6,758 nucleotides of DNA from an uncultured Caryophanales bacterium (GCA_937897245.1 CALCBO010000152.1:1-6758), one strand, 5' to 3'; shown: positions 1-6,461, counted from the first letter of the stretch. Translations and numbers: made by a program. The notes: a model not told the origin generated them from the letters alone.

Positions 1-204
1 TTCAGCATTAATTCTTGTAATCCATAATTTTCTGAAATCTCTTTTCTTTTGTCTTCTATCTCTAAATGCATATTGTCCTGAATGCATTAATTGTTCTTTA
101 GCAGTTTTATATAATCTATGTTTACTACCAAAATAACCTTTAGCTTGTTTTAATACTTTTTTATGACGAGCTTTTGTTACTGCTCCACTTCTTACTCTTG
201 CCAT
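1..204 (-). CDS. rplT: 50S ribosomal protein L20, N-terminal part (cut by window edge)
   Basis: L20 binds 23S rRNA early in assembly of the large ribosomal subunit; in Bacillus it is also the repressor of its own operon. The first 68 residues are present of a protein that is usually about 118. They begin [20 protein letters not shown] and continue with the family's [16 protein letters not shown] and [18 protein letters not shown] blocks, so identification is secure. The Arg/Lys-rich N-terminal arm, which threads into rRNA, is complete. The start is ATG at 204-202 behind GAGGAGG with a 7-nt gap. It lies 24 nt after the rpmI stop, as expected for the last gene of infC-rpmI-rplT. The C-terminal RNA-binding globular domain is outside the window. 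No internal break is seen. Confidence 0.97.
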   Translation of the reverse strand, partial: MARVRSGAVTKARHKKVLKQAKGYFGSKHRLYKTAKEQLMHSGQYAFRDRRQKKRDFRKLWITRINAE

Positions 205-228
205 GTCAATTCCTCCTCAAATAATTAA

Positions 229-414
229 TTAGATTATATTTTTTAATCTATTATGATCAGCTTTACTAAGTACTGATCCCTTTCTACAACTTCTATTAAA
301 GTTTGCACTTTTATAACCAGTGTTGTGATTACTTCCTGGTTTTCCAATCTTAATATCGTTTTTACGTTTTCTAAATACTTTAGCAGTACCTTTATGTGTT
401 TTAATTTTTGGCAT
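229..414 (-). CDS. rpmI: 50S ribosomal protein L35
   Basis: This is a small basic large-subunit protein of 61 residues (family about 64-66). The start MPKIKTHKGTAK is the canonical L35 N-terminus, and the C-terminal SKADHNRLKNII matches the usual helix ending in R-[IL]-K. The start ATG at 414-412 is preceded by GGAGGAG about 5 nt away. The gene sits between infC and rplT, its standard place. The middle is divergent: the usual K-R-[FL] after the first block is K-V-F, and the central part reads GKPGSNHNTGYKSANFNR. I have a recollection of this type from uncultured Bacilli but cannot check it here. The gene appears intact and presumably functional. Confidence 0.95.
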   Translation of the reverse strand: MPKIKTHKGTAKVFRKRKNDIKIGKPGSNHNTGYKSANFNRSCRKGSVLSKADHNRLKNII

Positions 415-433
415 AATTACTCCTCCTAATAAT

Positions 434-964
434 TTATTTGTCTTTTTTTGGTGCTAATAACATAGTCATTACTCTACCATCTAATTTAGGTTTTTGTTCA
501 ACTTCAGCTATTTCTGATACTCTATCAGAAAAACGTTCTAGAACTTCTTTACCTAATTCAGTATGTGCCATTTGACGTCCTTTAAAACGAATTGTTAATT
601 TTATTCTATCTCCTTTTTCAAGATATTTTGTTGCATTTCTTAATTTTGTTTCAAAATCTCCTACGTCAATTACTGGCGATAGTCGATATTCCTTCAATTC
701 AGACCTATTCGCTTTTTGTTTCTTTAAAGCTTCCTTAGCTTTTTTTTGTTTTTCATATCGGAATTTATTATAATCCATTACTTTACAAACTGGTGGATTT
801 GCATTTGGACTAATCAATACTAAGTCTAAGGCAGCATAACTAGCTAAAGTCTTAGCATCTTCTATTGATTTAATTCCTACTTGCTCTCCATTTGGTCCAA
901 TAACCAATACTTCACGAACTTTAATCTGATCGTTTATCAACATGTTATTATTATCCTTTGCTAT
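434..964 (-). CDS. infC: Translation initiation factor IF3 with probable AUA start
   Basis: IF3 binds the 30S subunit, keeps subunits apart and proofreads the initiator codon and tRNA. The N-domain begins INDQIKVREVLVIGPNGEQ, and the family signature KVMDYNKFRYEKQKK is followed by a Lys/Ala-rich linker. The C-domain then holds RLSPVIDVGDFETK, KLTIRFKGRQMAH and the ending VEQKPKLDGRVMTMLLAP. The first ATG (943-941) would give 169 aa but has only a weak AAGGA about 10 nt away. An in-frame ATA at 964-962 lies 8 nt after a strong GGAGG (977-973) and just after an in-frame TGA. It gives 176 aa starting (M)AKDNNNMLIND, like the I-[AS]-K-D starts of other Firmicutes IF3 proteins, whose genes often begin AUU/AUA. 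I therefore prefer 964. The gene is first in the operon, behind an attenuator leader. Confidence 0.96.
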   Translation of the reverse strand: MAKDNNNMLINDQIKVREVLVIGPNGEQVGIKSIEDAKTLASYAALDLVLISPNANPPVCKVMDYNKFRYEKQKKAKEALKKQKANRSELKEYRLSPVIDVGDFETKLRNATKYLEKGDRIKLTIRFKGRQMAHTELGKEVLERFSDRVSEIAEVEQKPKLDGRVMTMLLAPKKDK

Positions 965-977
965 ATTTCACACCTCC
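962..977 (-). promoter_or_regulatory. infC ribosome binding site and ATA start codon
   Basis: GGAGGTG at 977-971 is the only strong Shine-Dalgarno sequence upstream of infC. An ideal 8-nt gap after GGAGG leads to ATA (964-962), not to ATG (943), which would lie 29 nt away. A rare start codon lets IF3 repress its own synthesis by rejecting non-AUG starts, as is established for E. coli infC. Confidence 0.75.
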
Positions 978-1119
978 ATTTAATAAGAAAAGCAGATATA
1001 GAAACTATATCCGCTAAAAAACCATACAAAATATAACTAACTTGTGTAATTTTTTGGCTTTTTACCTACTGCTATTCGCTAGTCAGGTGGATATAAATCT
1101 CTTTCCTTTTTTCTCGACT
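965..1119 (-). promoter_or_regulatory. L20-type leader RNA of the infC operon
   Basis: This is an untranslated leader of about 155 nt, transcribed leftward from the promoter at 1126-1154. Three pairings are visible. CTAGTC (1121-1116; only partly inside the transcript if it starts at 1119) faces GACTAG (1084-1079). TAAAAAGCC (1064-1056) pairs with GGTTTTTTA (1023-1015), 9 bp with one G-U. TATATCC (1095-1089) is exactly complementary to GGATATA (1012-1006), which is the 5' arm of the terminator at 991-1015. The last pairing would prevent termination, and together with the first it would form a pseudoknot. In Bacillus subtilis, L20 represses infC-rpmI-rplT by binding the leader and favouring termination; the same control is inferred here. 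I did not match it to an Rfam model. Confidence 0.75.
981..1015 (-). terminator. Attenuator hairpin in the infC leader
   Basis: An 11-bp stem is formed by AGCGGATATAG (1015-1005) and CTATATCTGCT (1001-991), with one G-U pair and a TTT loop. A U-rich run, TTTCTTATTA (990-981), follows. It sits before the infC ribosome binding site, so it acts as a conditional, not an end-of-operon, terminator. Its 5' arm is shared with the competing pairing described for the leader. Confidence 0.8.
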
Positions 1120-1125
1120 AGTAAT

Positions 1126-1154
1126 ATTTTATGCATAAAAGCCTTATTTGTCAA
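1126..1154 (-). promoter_or_regulatory. Sigma-A promoter of the infC-rpmI-rplT operon
   Basis: TTGACA (1154-1149) matches the -35 consensus exactly. A 17-nt spacer leads to TAAAAT (1131-1126), 5 of 6 matches to the -10. Transcription would start near 1119-1118. It lies between the end of the 158-aa gene and the infC leader, and is the strongest promoter in the window, as suits a ribosomal operon. Confidence 0.88.
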
Positions 1155-1194
1155 CTGTTTTTTTATGTTTTCTTTATTATTTCCACTTATTTTA

Positions 1195-1671
1195 TTATTT
1201 TTTACAAGTTTTTTCATTTAATTGGAATAATTTATAAGAACCATCTAAAGTTAAATTCTTGTTCTTAATATCATCTTTTAGATATGGATTCTTTTCTTTT
1301 AATTTATTCATATCTACTTTTTTAAAGTTTACTTCTACGATAAAATTTAATTTATGATTTTTTATTTCACTGGACTTAATAGTGTATCCACCAAAATCTT
1401 TATTATACTTTTTGAATTCATCTTTATAGTTTTTTTCAAAGAAACTAAGTACAGTATTATTTTTAGATTCTACAATTCTTTCAATTAGTACTTTTTTAAC
1501 TATATCCTTCTTATAATATAAAGTATAATTATTCTTAATTTGATATGTTTCCTCTTTTATTTCATTATTACATTTCATTTTATCTAAATGTAAAATATTA
1601 AAAACAACTATGATAGCAATGATTAGAACTACAATACCTATTCCAACTATTAATTTACGATTTTTTTTCAT
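1195..1671 (-). CDS. Single-span membrane protein with YehR/DUF1307-like outer domain
   Basis: The protein has 158 residues. A basic start (MKKNRK) is followed by one strongly hydrophobic segment, residues 7-27, then a hydrophilic Lys-rich domain of about 130 residues that should lie outside the membrane. There is no lipobox Cys directly after the segment, so it is probably a membrane-anchored protein, not a lipoprotein. The order of motifs resembles YehR/DUF1307: an early Y-T-L-Y-Y-K-K-D-I-V-K strand pair, a Tyr/Lys-rich middle (DEFKKYNKDFGGYTI), then a V-E-V-N-F-K-K-V-D strand. This assignment is from remembered family layout only. Cys34 and Cys156 bracket the domain and could form a disulfide. 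AGGAGG (1685-1680) with an 8-nt gap supports the ATG start. No terminator is seen after the stop, so its transcript may run into the infC promoter region. Function unknown. Confidence 0.8.
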   Translation of the reverse strand: MKKNRKLIVGIGIVVLIIAIIVVFNILHLDKMKCNNEIKEETYQIKNNYTLYYKKDIVKKVLIERIVESKNNTVLSFFEKNYKDEFKKYNKDFGGYTIKSSEIKNHKLNFIVEVNFKKVDMNKLKEKNPYLKDDIKNKNLTLDGSYKLFQLNEKTCKK

Positions 1672-1752
1672 ACCTTTATCCTCCTATTCTATATTTACTT
1701 TTGGAACATACTCCTTAGTAATATTGTCCCATTTATTTTGATTAATTGCAAG

Positions 1753-1789
1753 AAAAAAAAGAATATTGCTTAAATTTCAATATTCTTTT
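1753..1789 (-). terminator. Terminator after the YtxH-like gene
   Basis: A perfect 12-bp AT-rich stem (1789-1778 with 1768-1757, core GAATATTG/CAATATTC) has a 9-nt loop. The minus-strand T run covers 1760-1753, so its first four T's overlap the outer pairs of the stem. It starts a few bases after the TGA of the 118-aa gene and separates it from the 158-aa gene. Confidence 0.88.
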
Positions 1790-1792
1790 AGC

Positions 1793-2149
1793 TCATTCTA
1801 GATTATCAAGAACTGCTGAAGTTACAGTATCTACTTTTTTCTTTAGCTCTTCAGCTTGTTCTTTCTTCTTTTCGTTACCTTTTTTAATAGCTTTATCTAC
1901 TATTTTATCAGCTTTAATCATCATATTGTTTTTCTTATCAATTCCCTCTTTTAGAGAATCTACCATTTTAAAATCATTTAATTCTTTTTCCATTTCATTT
2001 ATGCAATTCATAAATTCCTTATCCATATCTAGAATAAAATCACAAATACATTTTCTTGTTTCTTTACCGCTTTTGGGGGCTAACATAATTCCTAATACCA
2101 TTCCTATGATTGTTCCATCTAGTAATAATTTTATATTTTTATTACACAT
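1793..2149 (-). CDS. YtxH-like membrane-anchored coiled-coil protein
   Basis: The protein has 118 residues. The N-terminus carries a hydrophobic segment (about residues 7-24) with G-x(3)-G spacing, running straight into LAPKSGKETR (23-32), the hallmark of the YtxH family (general stress protein-like, PF12732). The rest (about 40-118) is Lys/Glu-rich and predicted helical, probably a coiled coil facing the cytoplasm. Family members are small membrane-associated proteins linked to stress responses in Bacillus; their biochemical role is not established. The length is normal. AAGGAG (2165-2160) lies 10 nt before the ATG, a slightly long gap. The gene follows the terminator of the 1263-aa gene, so it should have its own promoter, but I see no convincing one in the 75-nt gap. 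Cys35 and Cys37 are close together in the cytoplasmic part; meaning unknown. Confidence 0.88.
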   Translation of the reverse strand: MCNKNIKLLLDGTIIGMVLGIMLAPKSGKETRKCICDFILDMDKEFMNCINEMEKELNDFKMVDSLKEGIDKKNNMMIKADKIVDKAIKKGNEKKKEQAEELKKKVDTVTSAVLDNLE

Positions 2150-2199
2150 TTATTCATCACTCCTTGGTATTAGTATGAGTTGTTTTTTATTATTTATAC

Positions 2200-2226
2200 A
2201 AAAAAGAAGTACTTTTTTGTACTTCT
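2200..2226 (-). terminator. Terminator overlapping the stop codon of the 1263-aa gene
   Basis: AGAAGTAC (2226-2219) pairs perfectly with GTACTTCT (2212-2205) around an A6 loop, followed by a run of T (2205-2200). Two bases of the TAG stop codon (2227-2225) are in the 5' arm, so ribosomes finishing the large protein would cover the hairpin. It ends the DUF1292/1263-aa operon. Confidence 0.85.
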
Positions 2227-5200
2227 ATCTAATACGAATTGATTCATCTTCTATATCATCATATAAAGCAGTATCATCATAATCTTCTTCATCATCATAA
2301 TTATCTATCATAGAGTCTAAATATTTATCCATCATATCAGTTACTTCATTTCCATAATCATAATTATTTCCAAAATGATGATTCATAGTAGTTGATGTAT
2401 GTACAGCTAGCGCTGTTGCAGCTGTTGCACCTATAATGGTAGTTAGTAAATCACTTGGAAGACCAGCTAATGAATTAATATAGGTAGCATTAAGTTCTGA
2501 TAAGGTGCTAGCTTGATCAAGCATATCTACTATTCCGTTATTCATGTTAATAATTGCTTCTGGGTTATTAACAATATATTCCATAGATTCTTCAACTGAA
2601 TGAAGGTCAATTTCTGGATGTGATGAAGCGTATGGTCTTAAAGCTGTTAGACAATCATTAACAACTGTATTTAGTGATTTTTGTGAATCATTAGCAATTT
2701 TAGTTATCTCTTGAAGTGCTTGAGCTTGATCAATTGCTCCATTACTATATCTATTAGTAACAGTATTTAATTGGTTAATAATACTATCATAGTAATTATT
2801 GTAGAATGTATGGTTAGCAGTATCTGTAGCACTATAAGCTGAATTTAGATTCCAATCTCCACCGTTAGCTGAAGTATCAAGTGCTGATCTTTCTAAATCA
2901 TTAGCAACTTCGGTGGTACTATGACGAAGATTAGAATTCATTCCATCAATCATCTCTCCACGATGTGATTCTATATTTTGACCTGTTTGATGAACTTTTC
3001 CAATCATATCCTCATTAGCACTATTTACTCTATTAATCTCTGCTTGTTGTCCATTTACTGCTATTTTATGAGTATAGAATGCATTAGCAGCACTAACTGC
3101 GGCAGAAGTTAAGGCAATTGTTGAGAATAGATTACGAATAAATGGATCATCACGATAATTCAATTCTTCAACAAGAGGTGAATAGTATTTAGAACCAACG
3201 CTTCTTTTACCAAGAATACTTTTTCTGATTTCAGTATTATCAGAGTAACATGCTTCTAAATTTATAAAGTTTTCAATGATTGCTTCATCATCACCATTTG
3301 CAATAGCATTATTGAATCCTTGACCATATCTAGCTAATAAAACCTGTGTTTCGTTATCAAATTCTTTACTCTTAGCAAAACGGTAACCAACATATGACAT
3401 TTTACTAGAAACAGCTTTCATATCTTCTTCAAAACCATGTAGACCATTACCCGATAATAATTCTATTCCAGTTTTACGTTGTTCATCAATAGCCTTGGCA
3501 CAACTAGCAGCTAATTTTACAAGTTGTTTTCTTTGATTAAGACAGATATTTCTTCCATCTTCAGTTAAGTCCCTATCTTCCAATTTTTCATCTATACTTT
3601 TAATTTGAGCTATATAATTAAATAATTGAGCATATATTACTTTTATTATTTGATTTATATTATCGACTTTGTTAAGAATATATACTCTTATACGATCAGT
3701 AATAAAATCATTTATTTGAGGATTCATATCCATTTTAGCTTGACTTCCACGGTACTCTTGGAATAACACTTCTAATTCTTCTTCTGTTAATTCTTCATTT
3801 AGACGTCGTTGTAATTCTTCTATATCTTCTTTATCTTCCTTTTTAAGCATTATTTTAGATACTAATTTACGAATAGCCATAATTGGCATTTTAACAATAC
3901 CTGGAACTGCTGATACAACATTATAAAGCCAATTTCCAGTAAAGATATCTTTTCCCATACTAGATACTTTGATATTACTAGCTCTAAATCTCTTAGAAGA
4001 CTTAGTAGTCAGATGTAATCCTTGAGTTAGTTTATATATAATTGCTTCTAAATGAGGTTTAGGTTGAACTCTTTCTTCTTGCTCTTCTATAGGTGGTTCC
4101 TCTGTAGGAGGTTCATTCGTAGGAGGTTCTTCTATTGGTTGTTCTTCTTCAGTTTTCTTCTTTTTCTTCTTAATATCAATATATCTTATTTTTAAAGTAG
4201 GATTTTTACTATTATTAACAATTTCATTAATTATTTCTTGGTGTTCTTCAGTTAATTCATAACATTTTGTTTTTCTAACTAGTTTTATATCTCCAGTAGG
4301 TTCCAAATTAAATTTTTCAAAAATATTTACTGGGGCAAAGATGCGTTTAGTTCCATCCTCAGTAAGGTATCTAAATAGATTAATGTATTCAATGGTATCT
4401 TCCTCTTGTTTTACAGGTTCATCATCTTGTTTTTCTTCTTCTTTTTCTTCTGGCTTTTTTTCTTCTTTTTCTTTTACTTGAACATCTTGATATCTAACAA
4501 TTTCTTCTGGATTTTGTTTTATCTTAGCTAAGTCATTAATATGATTTTCAGTATCTTCATCAATTGGGTATACATCTTCTCCCTCAACTGTAATTGGTTC
4601 TTCTGTTGGAGTTATATGAAAATTATCAAGTACTTTTTTAGGAGCTAAAGTTTTATTATTATCATCTACAGCACGATATAAAACATGTTCTATTGGTTTT
4701 TGTTTTTGGTAATCAATAGTTAGTTCATTTTCTTCAGTATCCTCTTTTTCTTCAATATCTTCCTTTTTTAAATCTCTTATTTCAACAATATAAGGTGAAT
4801 AACTATTATGTTGATTATCTTTTACTTTAGCTATTTGAGATTTATCAACAGGAGAATATACTTTACCATCTATTATTACTTCTGGTCCTGTTTGATTTAA
4901 GTTGAATCTAGTTAAAGCATATTTTAAAACATAAACCTTATTTTCATCATTTATATCTTGATAAAATATGAATCTTTCCATTCCACGATATGGATTATAA
5001 ATATCATTTTTATCTCCTAAATGAACATTTTTTATTTCTATTTTATCTTTTTCTATATTCTCTTTAATTTTATCTATATCTTTGTTAGCTATACGATAAC
5101 ATGGATCTCCTTCAATATATATTTCCCCACTTATTGGTTCTATATCAAAATCTTTTATTGTACTATTATTAATATATTTTTCATAATTATTATCAACATC

Positions 5201-6016
5201 ATTATATACTAGTACTTTTGATAGATTTTCATCTTGGGAATTATTATTAATTATTTTTTCTTCCATAGATTCAAGATTTAATTCTATTACTCGAGACATA
5301 CTATTAGCAAAGAATTCAGTTATTCTATCATCTTTACTTTCTAATAATAGATTTAAATCTTCGACTTTTAAGAAAGGATTATTTCTTTCAAATTCAGGCG
5401 GAACATATGAATGATTATTACGATACTCTGTTCCTAATTGGTAATAATATTCTTTAATGGTCATATTATTATCTTTTAGGTATTCTTGAAGGTTAATAAT
5501 ATACTCTTCTTCTTTTGTTTTAGGAGTTTCTTCTTTTAAATTAGATATTATATCTTCATTACTATATATTTGATTTAATAGTGCATTATTAGTTAATGGT
5601 GTTCTTTTAATTTGATTAATAATAATAGCTGTAGTATCTCCATTATCTGATTTTTCTTCAGTTATTTCATAATTAGTATTATCTCCTACTTCAGAAGCTA
5701 ATAATTGTTTCATTAATTCAGCTCTTTTTATTTGTTCTTCTCTAGATAACTTAGAATCTACTGCTAATCTAGCTAAAGCAATACGTTCTGTTTTATAAGG
5801 TACATTTTTTTTCTCATGACGATAGATTACCATTCTTTTAACACCATTATTTTCTTCAATCTTAAGTTCTAAATCATTATCACTAGCTAAGTCTATACCA
5901 CTATTTTTTATTAATCTAATTAAATCATCTTGAGTGGCAGTATTAGTATTATTTTCAATAATAAAAGCTGCGACTTCTTCTTTAGTATCTTCTAATACAT
6001 ATTCTATATTATCCAT
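2225..6016 (-). CDS. Large two-span membrane protein with four-copy internal repeat, function unknown
   Basis: The protein has 1263 residues and I do not recognise it. It has no signal peptide. Residues 1-265 are hydrophilic and mostly helical. Residues 266-615 hold four degenerate copies of a ~70-residue module (see the repeat entry). Residues 616-652 are a Lys run and a Pro/Glu hinge with EPPTN-type pentads. Residues 655-725 are basic with an amphipathic stretch (LYNVVSAVPGIVKMPIMAI), perhaps lying on the membrane. Residues 726-955 are helical. Two Ala/Thr-rich hydrophobic segments, about 959-980 and 1184-1206, bracket ~200 polar residues rich in Asn, Ser and Thr. The tail (1225-1259) is strongly acidic with many Asp and Tyr. 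The simplest topology puts both ends in the cytoplasm and 981-1183 outside, but the flanking charges do not settle it. GGAGG lies 7 nt before the ATG and overlaps the stop of the DUF1292 gene, so the two are co-translated. A scaffold or envelope-linked role is only a guess. Confidence 0.93.
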   Translation of the reverse strand: MDNIEYVLEDTKEEVAAFIIENNTNTATQDDLIRLIKNSGIDLASDNDLELKIEENNGVKRMVIYRHEKKNVPYKTERIALARLAVDSKLSREEQIKRAELMKQLLASEVGDNTNYEITEEKSDNGDTTAIIINQIKRTPLTNNALLNQIYSNEDIISNLKEETPKTKEEEYIINLQEYLKDNNMTIKEYYYQLGTEYRNNHSYVPPEFERNNPFLKVEDLNLLLESKDDRITEFFANSMSRVIELNLESMEEKIINNNSQDENLSKVLVYNDVDNNYEKYINNSTIKDFDIEPISGEIYIEGDPCYRIANKDIDKIKENIEKDKIEIKNVHLGDKNDIYNPYRGMERFIFYQDINDENKVYVLKYALTRFNLNQTGPEVIIDGKVYSPVDKSQIAKVKDNQHNSYSPYIVEIRDLKKEDIEEKEDTEENELTIDYQKQKPIEHVLYRAVDDNNKTLAPKKVLDNFHITPTEEPITVEGEDVYPIDEDTENHINDLAKIKQNPEEIVRYQDVQVKEKEEKKPEEKEEEKQDDEPVKQEEDTIEYINLFRYLTEDGTKRIFAPVNIFEKFNLEPTGDIKLVRKTKCYELTEEHQEIINEIVNNSKNPTLKIRYIDIKKKKKKTEEEQPIEEPPTNEPPTEEPPIEEQEERVQPKPHLEAIIYKLTQGLHLTTKSSKRFRASNIKVSSMGKDIFTGNWLYNVVSAVPGIVKMPIMAIRKLVSKIMLKKEDKEDIEELQRRLNEELTEEELEVLFQEYRGSQAKMDMNPQINDFITDRIRVYILNKVDNINQIIKVIYAQLFNYIAQIKSIDEKLEDRDLTEDGRNICLNQRKQLVKLAASCAKAIDEQRKTGIELLSGNGLHGFEEDMKAVSSKMSYVGYRFAKSKEFDNETQVLLARYGQGFNNAIANGDDEAIIENFINLEACYSDNTEIRKSILGKRSVGSKYYSPLVEELNYRDDPFIRNLFSTIALTSAAVSAANAFYTHKIAVNGQQAEINRVNSANEDMIGKVHQTGQNIESHRGEMIDGMNSNLRHSTTEVANDLERSALDTSANGGDWNLNSAYSATDTANHTFYNNYYDSIINQLNTVTNRYSNGAIDQAQALQEITKIANDSQKSLNTVVNDCLTALRPYASSHPEIDLHSVEESMEYIVNNPEAIINMNNGIVDMLDQASTLSELNATYINSLAGLPSDLLTTIIGATAATALAVHTSTTMNHHFGNNYDYGNEVTDMMDKYLDSMIDNYDDEEDYDDTALYDDIEDESIRIR
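4085..4129 (-). repeat. Three 15-nt tandem units encoding Glu-Pro-Pro hinge
   Basis: Three consecutive 15-nt units encode EPPTN, EPPTE and EPPIE (residues 630-644 of the 1263-aa protein). The DNA units keep the same G-A-A/G-C-C-T-C-C core, typical of an expandable minisatellite. The unit sits in a flexible acidic proline linker between the repeat modules and the membrane-proximal region, so copy number may vary between strains. Confidence 0.75.
4172..5221 (-). repeat. Four degenerate protein-level repeat modules in the 1263-aa protein
   Basis: Four modules lie at residues 266-331, 347-416, 442-512 and 545-615. Each opens with hydrophobic residues then Tyr (Y271, Y352, Y447, Y550), an acidic turn with D/E and K, and, exactly 19 residues after that Tyr, a Phe (F290, F371, F466, F569). 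The Phe begins F-x-[IL]-x-[PQ]-[IT], then a beta-type stretch with a Tyr about 17-19 residues later, an Ile-rich helix, and an ending like I-R-Y-x-D-[IV]. The constant Tyr-Phe spacing argues for real duplication. Linkers are Lys/Glu-rich and differ in length. The DNA is too diverged to recombine easily, so the copies are old. Confidence 0.8.
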
Positions 6017-6023
6017 AATATGA

Positions 6024-6030
6024 CCTCCTA
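6024..6030 (-). promoter_or_regulatory. Stop codon fused with ribosome binding site (translational coupling)
   Basis: TAGGAGG (6030-6024) contains both the TAG stop of the DUF1292 gene and the AGGAGG of the 1263-aa gene, whose ATG is at 6016-6014. The 11-nt gap between coding regions means ribosomes ending one gene sit on the start site of the next, which favours coordinated expression. Confidence 0.8.
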
Positions 6031-6300
6031 TAGTTCATTATTCTTAATACTGTTAATAACATCATTAACCATTTCTAATTCTCTTGGATCTGTTATTTCT
6101 TCAAGTGTTTTACTTTCAATTAAAGGATTATATGATGAAACATAAATATTTAGATTACCTTTATCATCTACACTATGGTCTGTATAAGCTATATAACTTT
6201 TATTAGTATCTTCACTATCAAATGTTACTAAAATATCACATTCATATGTAATACCATCTTTATTTAATTCTACTTTTTCATTTTCAATATCAAATTCCAT
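6028..6300 (-). CDS. DUF1292 family protein
   Basis: The protein has 90 residues, normal for this small acidic cytoplasmic family of Firmicutes (PF06949, YrzB-like). Family features are a first strand pair with Y-E-C-D-I-L-V-T-F-D-S-E, then NKSYIAYTD, a middle NIYVSSYNP, and the closing LEEITDPRELEMVNDVI helix. No biochemical function is established. In many Firmicutes the gene lies beside ruvX/yqgF and ireB; here it is instead first in a two-gene operon with the 1263-aa membrane protein, so this is probably a specialised paralog. The start ATG at 6300-6298 follows a G-rich AGGATGGGG instead of a canonical GGAGG. A promoter at 6334-6362 gives a leader of only about 27 nt. Its TAG stop is part of the next gene's ribosome binding site. 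Confidence 0.88.
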   Translation of the reverse strand: MEFDIENEKVELNKDGITYECDILVTFDSEDTNKSYIAYTDHSVDDKGNLNIYVSSYNPLIESKTLEEITDPRELEMVNDVINSIKNNEL

Positions 6301-6333
6301 ATTCTACCCCATCCTATTATATTATTCTATTTA

Positions 6334-6362
6334 AGGATAACATTTTAATTGGATTTTTTCAA
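6334..6362 (-). promoter_or_regulatory. Probable sigma-A promoter of the DUF1292/1263-aa operon
   Basis: TTGAAA (6362-6357, 5 of 6 matches) is separated by 17 nt from TATCCT (6339-6334, 4 of 6). A TG one base before the -10 makes it an extended -10 type, which compensates for the weak hexamer. The expected start is near 6328-6327. It lies in the only gap before the operon, after the upstream gene's terminator. Confidence 0.65.
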
Positions 6363-6423
6363 GGAAAGTAAGAAATTTATAATTATTAGACAGATTATTG
6401 TGTCTATTAATATTTTTTATAAC

Positions 6424-6457
6424 ATAAAAAGCAGTATACTTTAAAGTACACTACTTT
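6424..6457 (-). terminator. Terminator after the DUF6273-like gene
   Basis: A 12-bp stem (6454-6443 with 6442-6431, two G-U pairs) is flanked by AAA/TTT that can extend it to 15 bp. The centre is the palindrome TTTAAA, which must open to form a loop. TTTTTATGTT follows. It begins within 10 nt of the TAA stop at 6464-6462. Confidence 0.85.
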
Positions 6458-6461
6458 AATA

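Noticed and set aside
1689..1772. Minus-strand open stretch of 27 codons ending just before the 158-aa gene
   Set aside because: It has no plausible start codon and its first part is the terminator T run, so it is probably chance. The same gap also holds a weak imperfect hairpin (GGGACA with TGTTCC) that I could not tie to any regulator.
2150..2199. Promoter for the YtxH-like gene
   Set aside because: The best pairs of -35/-10 boxes (such as TTGTAT with CATACT, 18 nt apart) match the consensus poorly, so no promoter is called although one is expected.
1746..2282. Plus-strand open frame of 178 codons
   Set aside because: It lies opposite the YtxH-like gene, its terminators and the tail of the large gene. 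Its product is a Ser/Phe/Leu-rich string typical of the reverse complement of Lys/Glu/Asp-rich coding DNA, and it starts at a TTG in the terminator.
5021..5212. Plus-strand open frame of 63 codons
   Set aside because: It is a shadow of the Lys/Asn/Ile-rich part of the 1263-aa gene, with a Phe/Tyr/Ile-only composition and no ribosome binding site.
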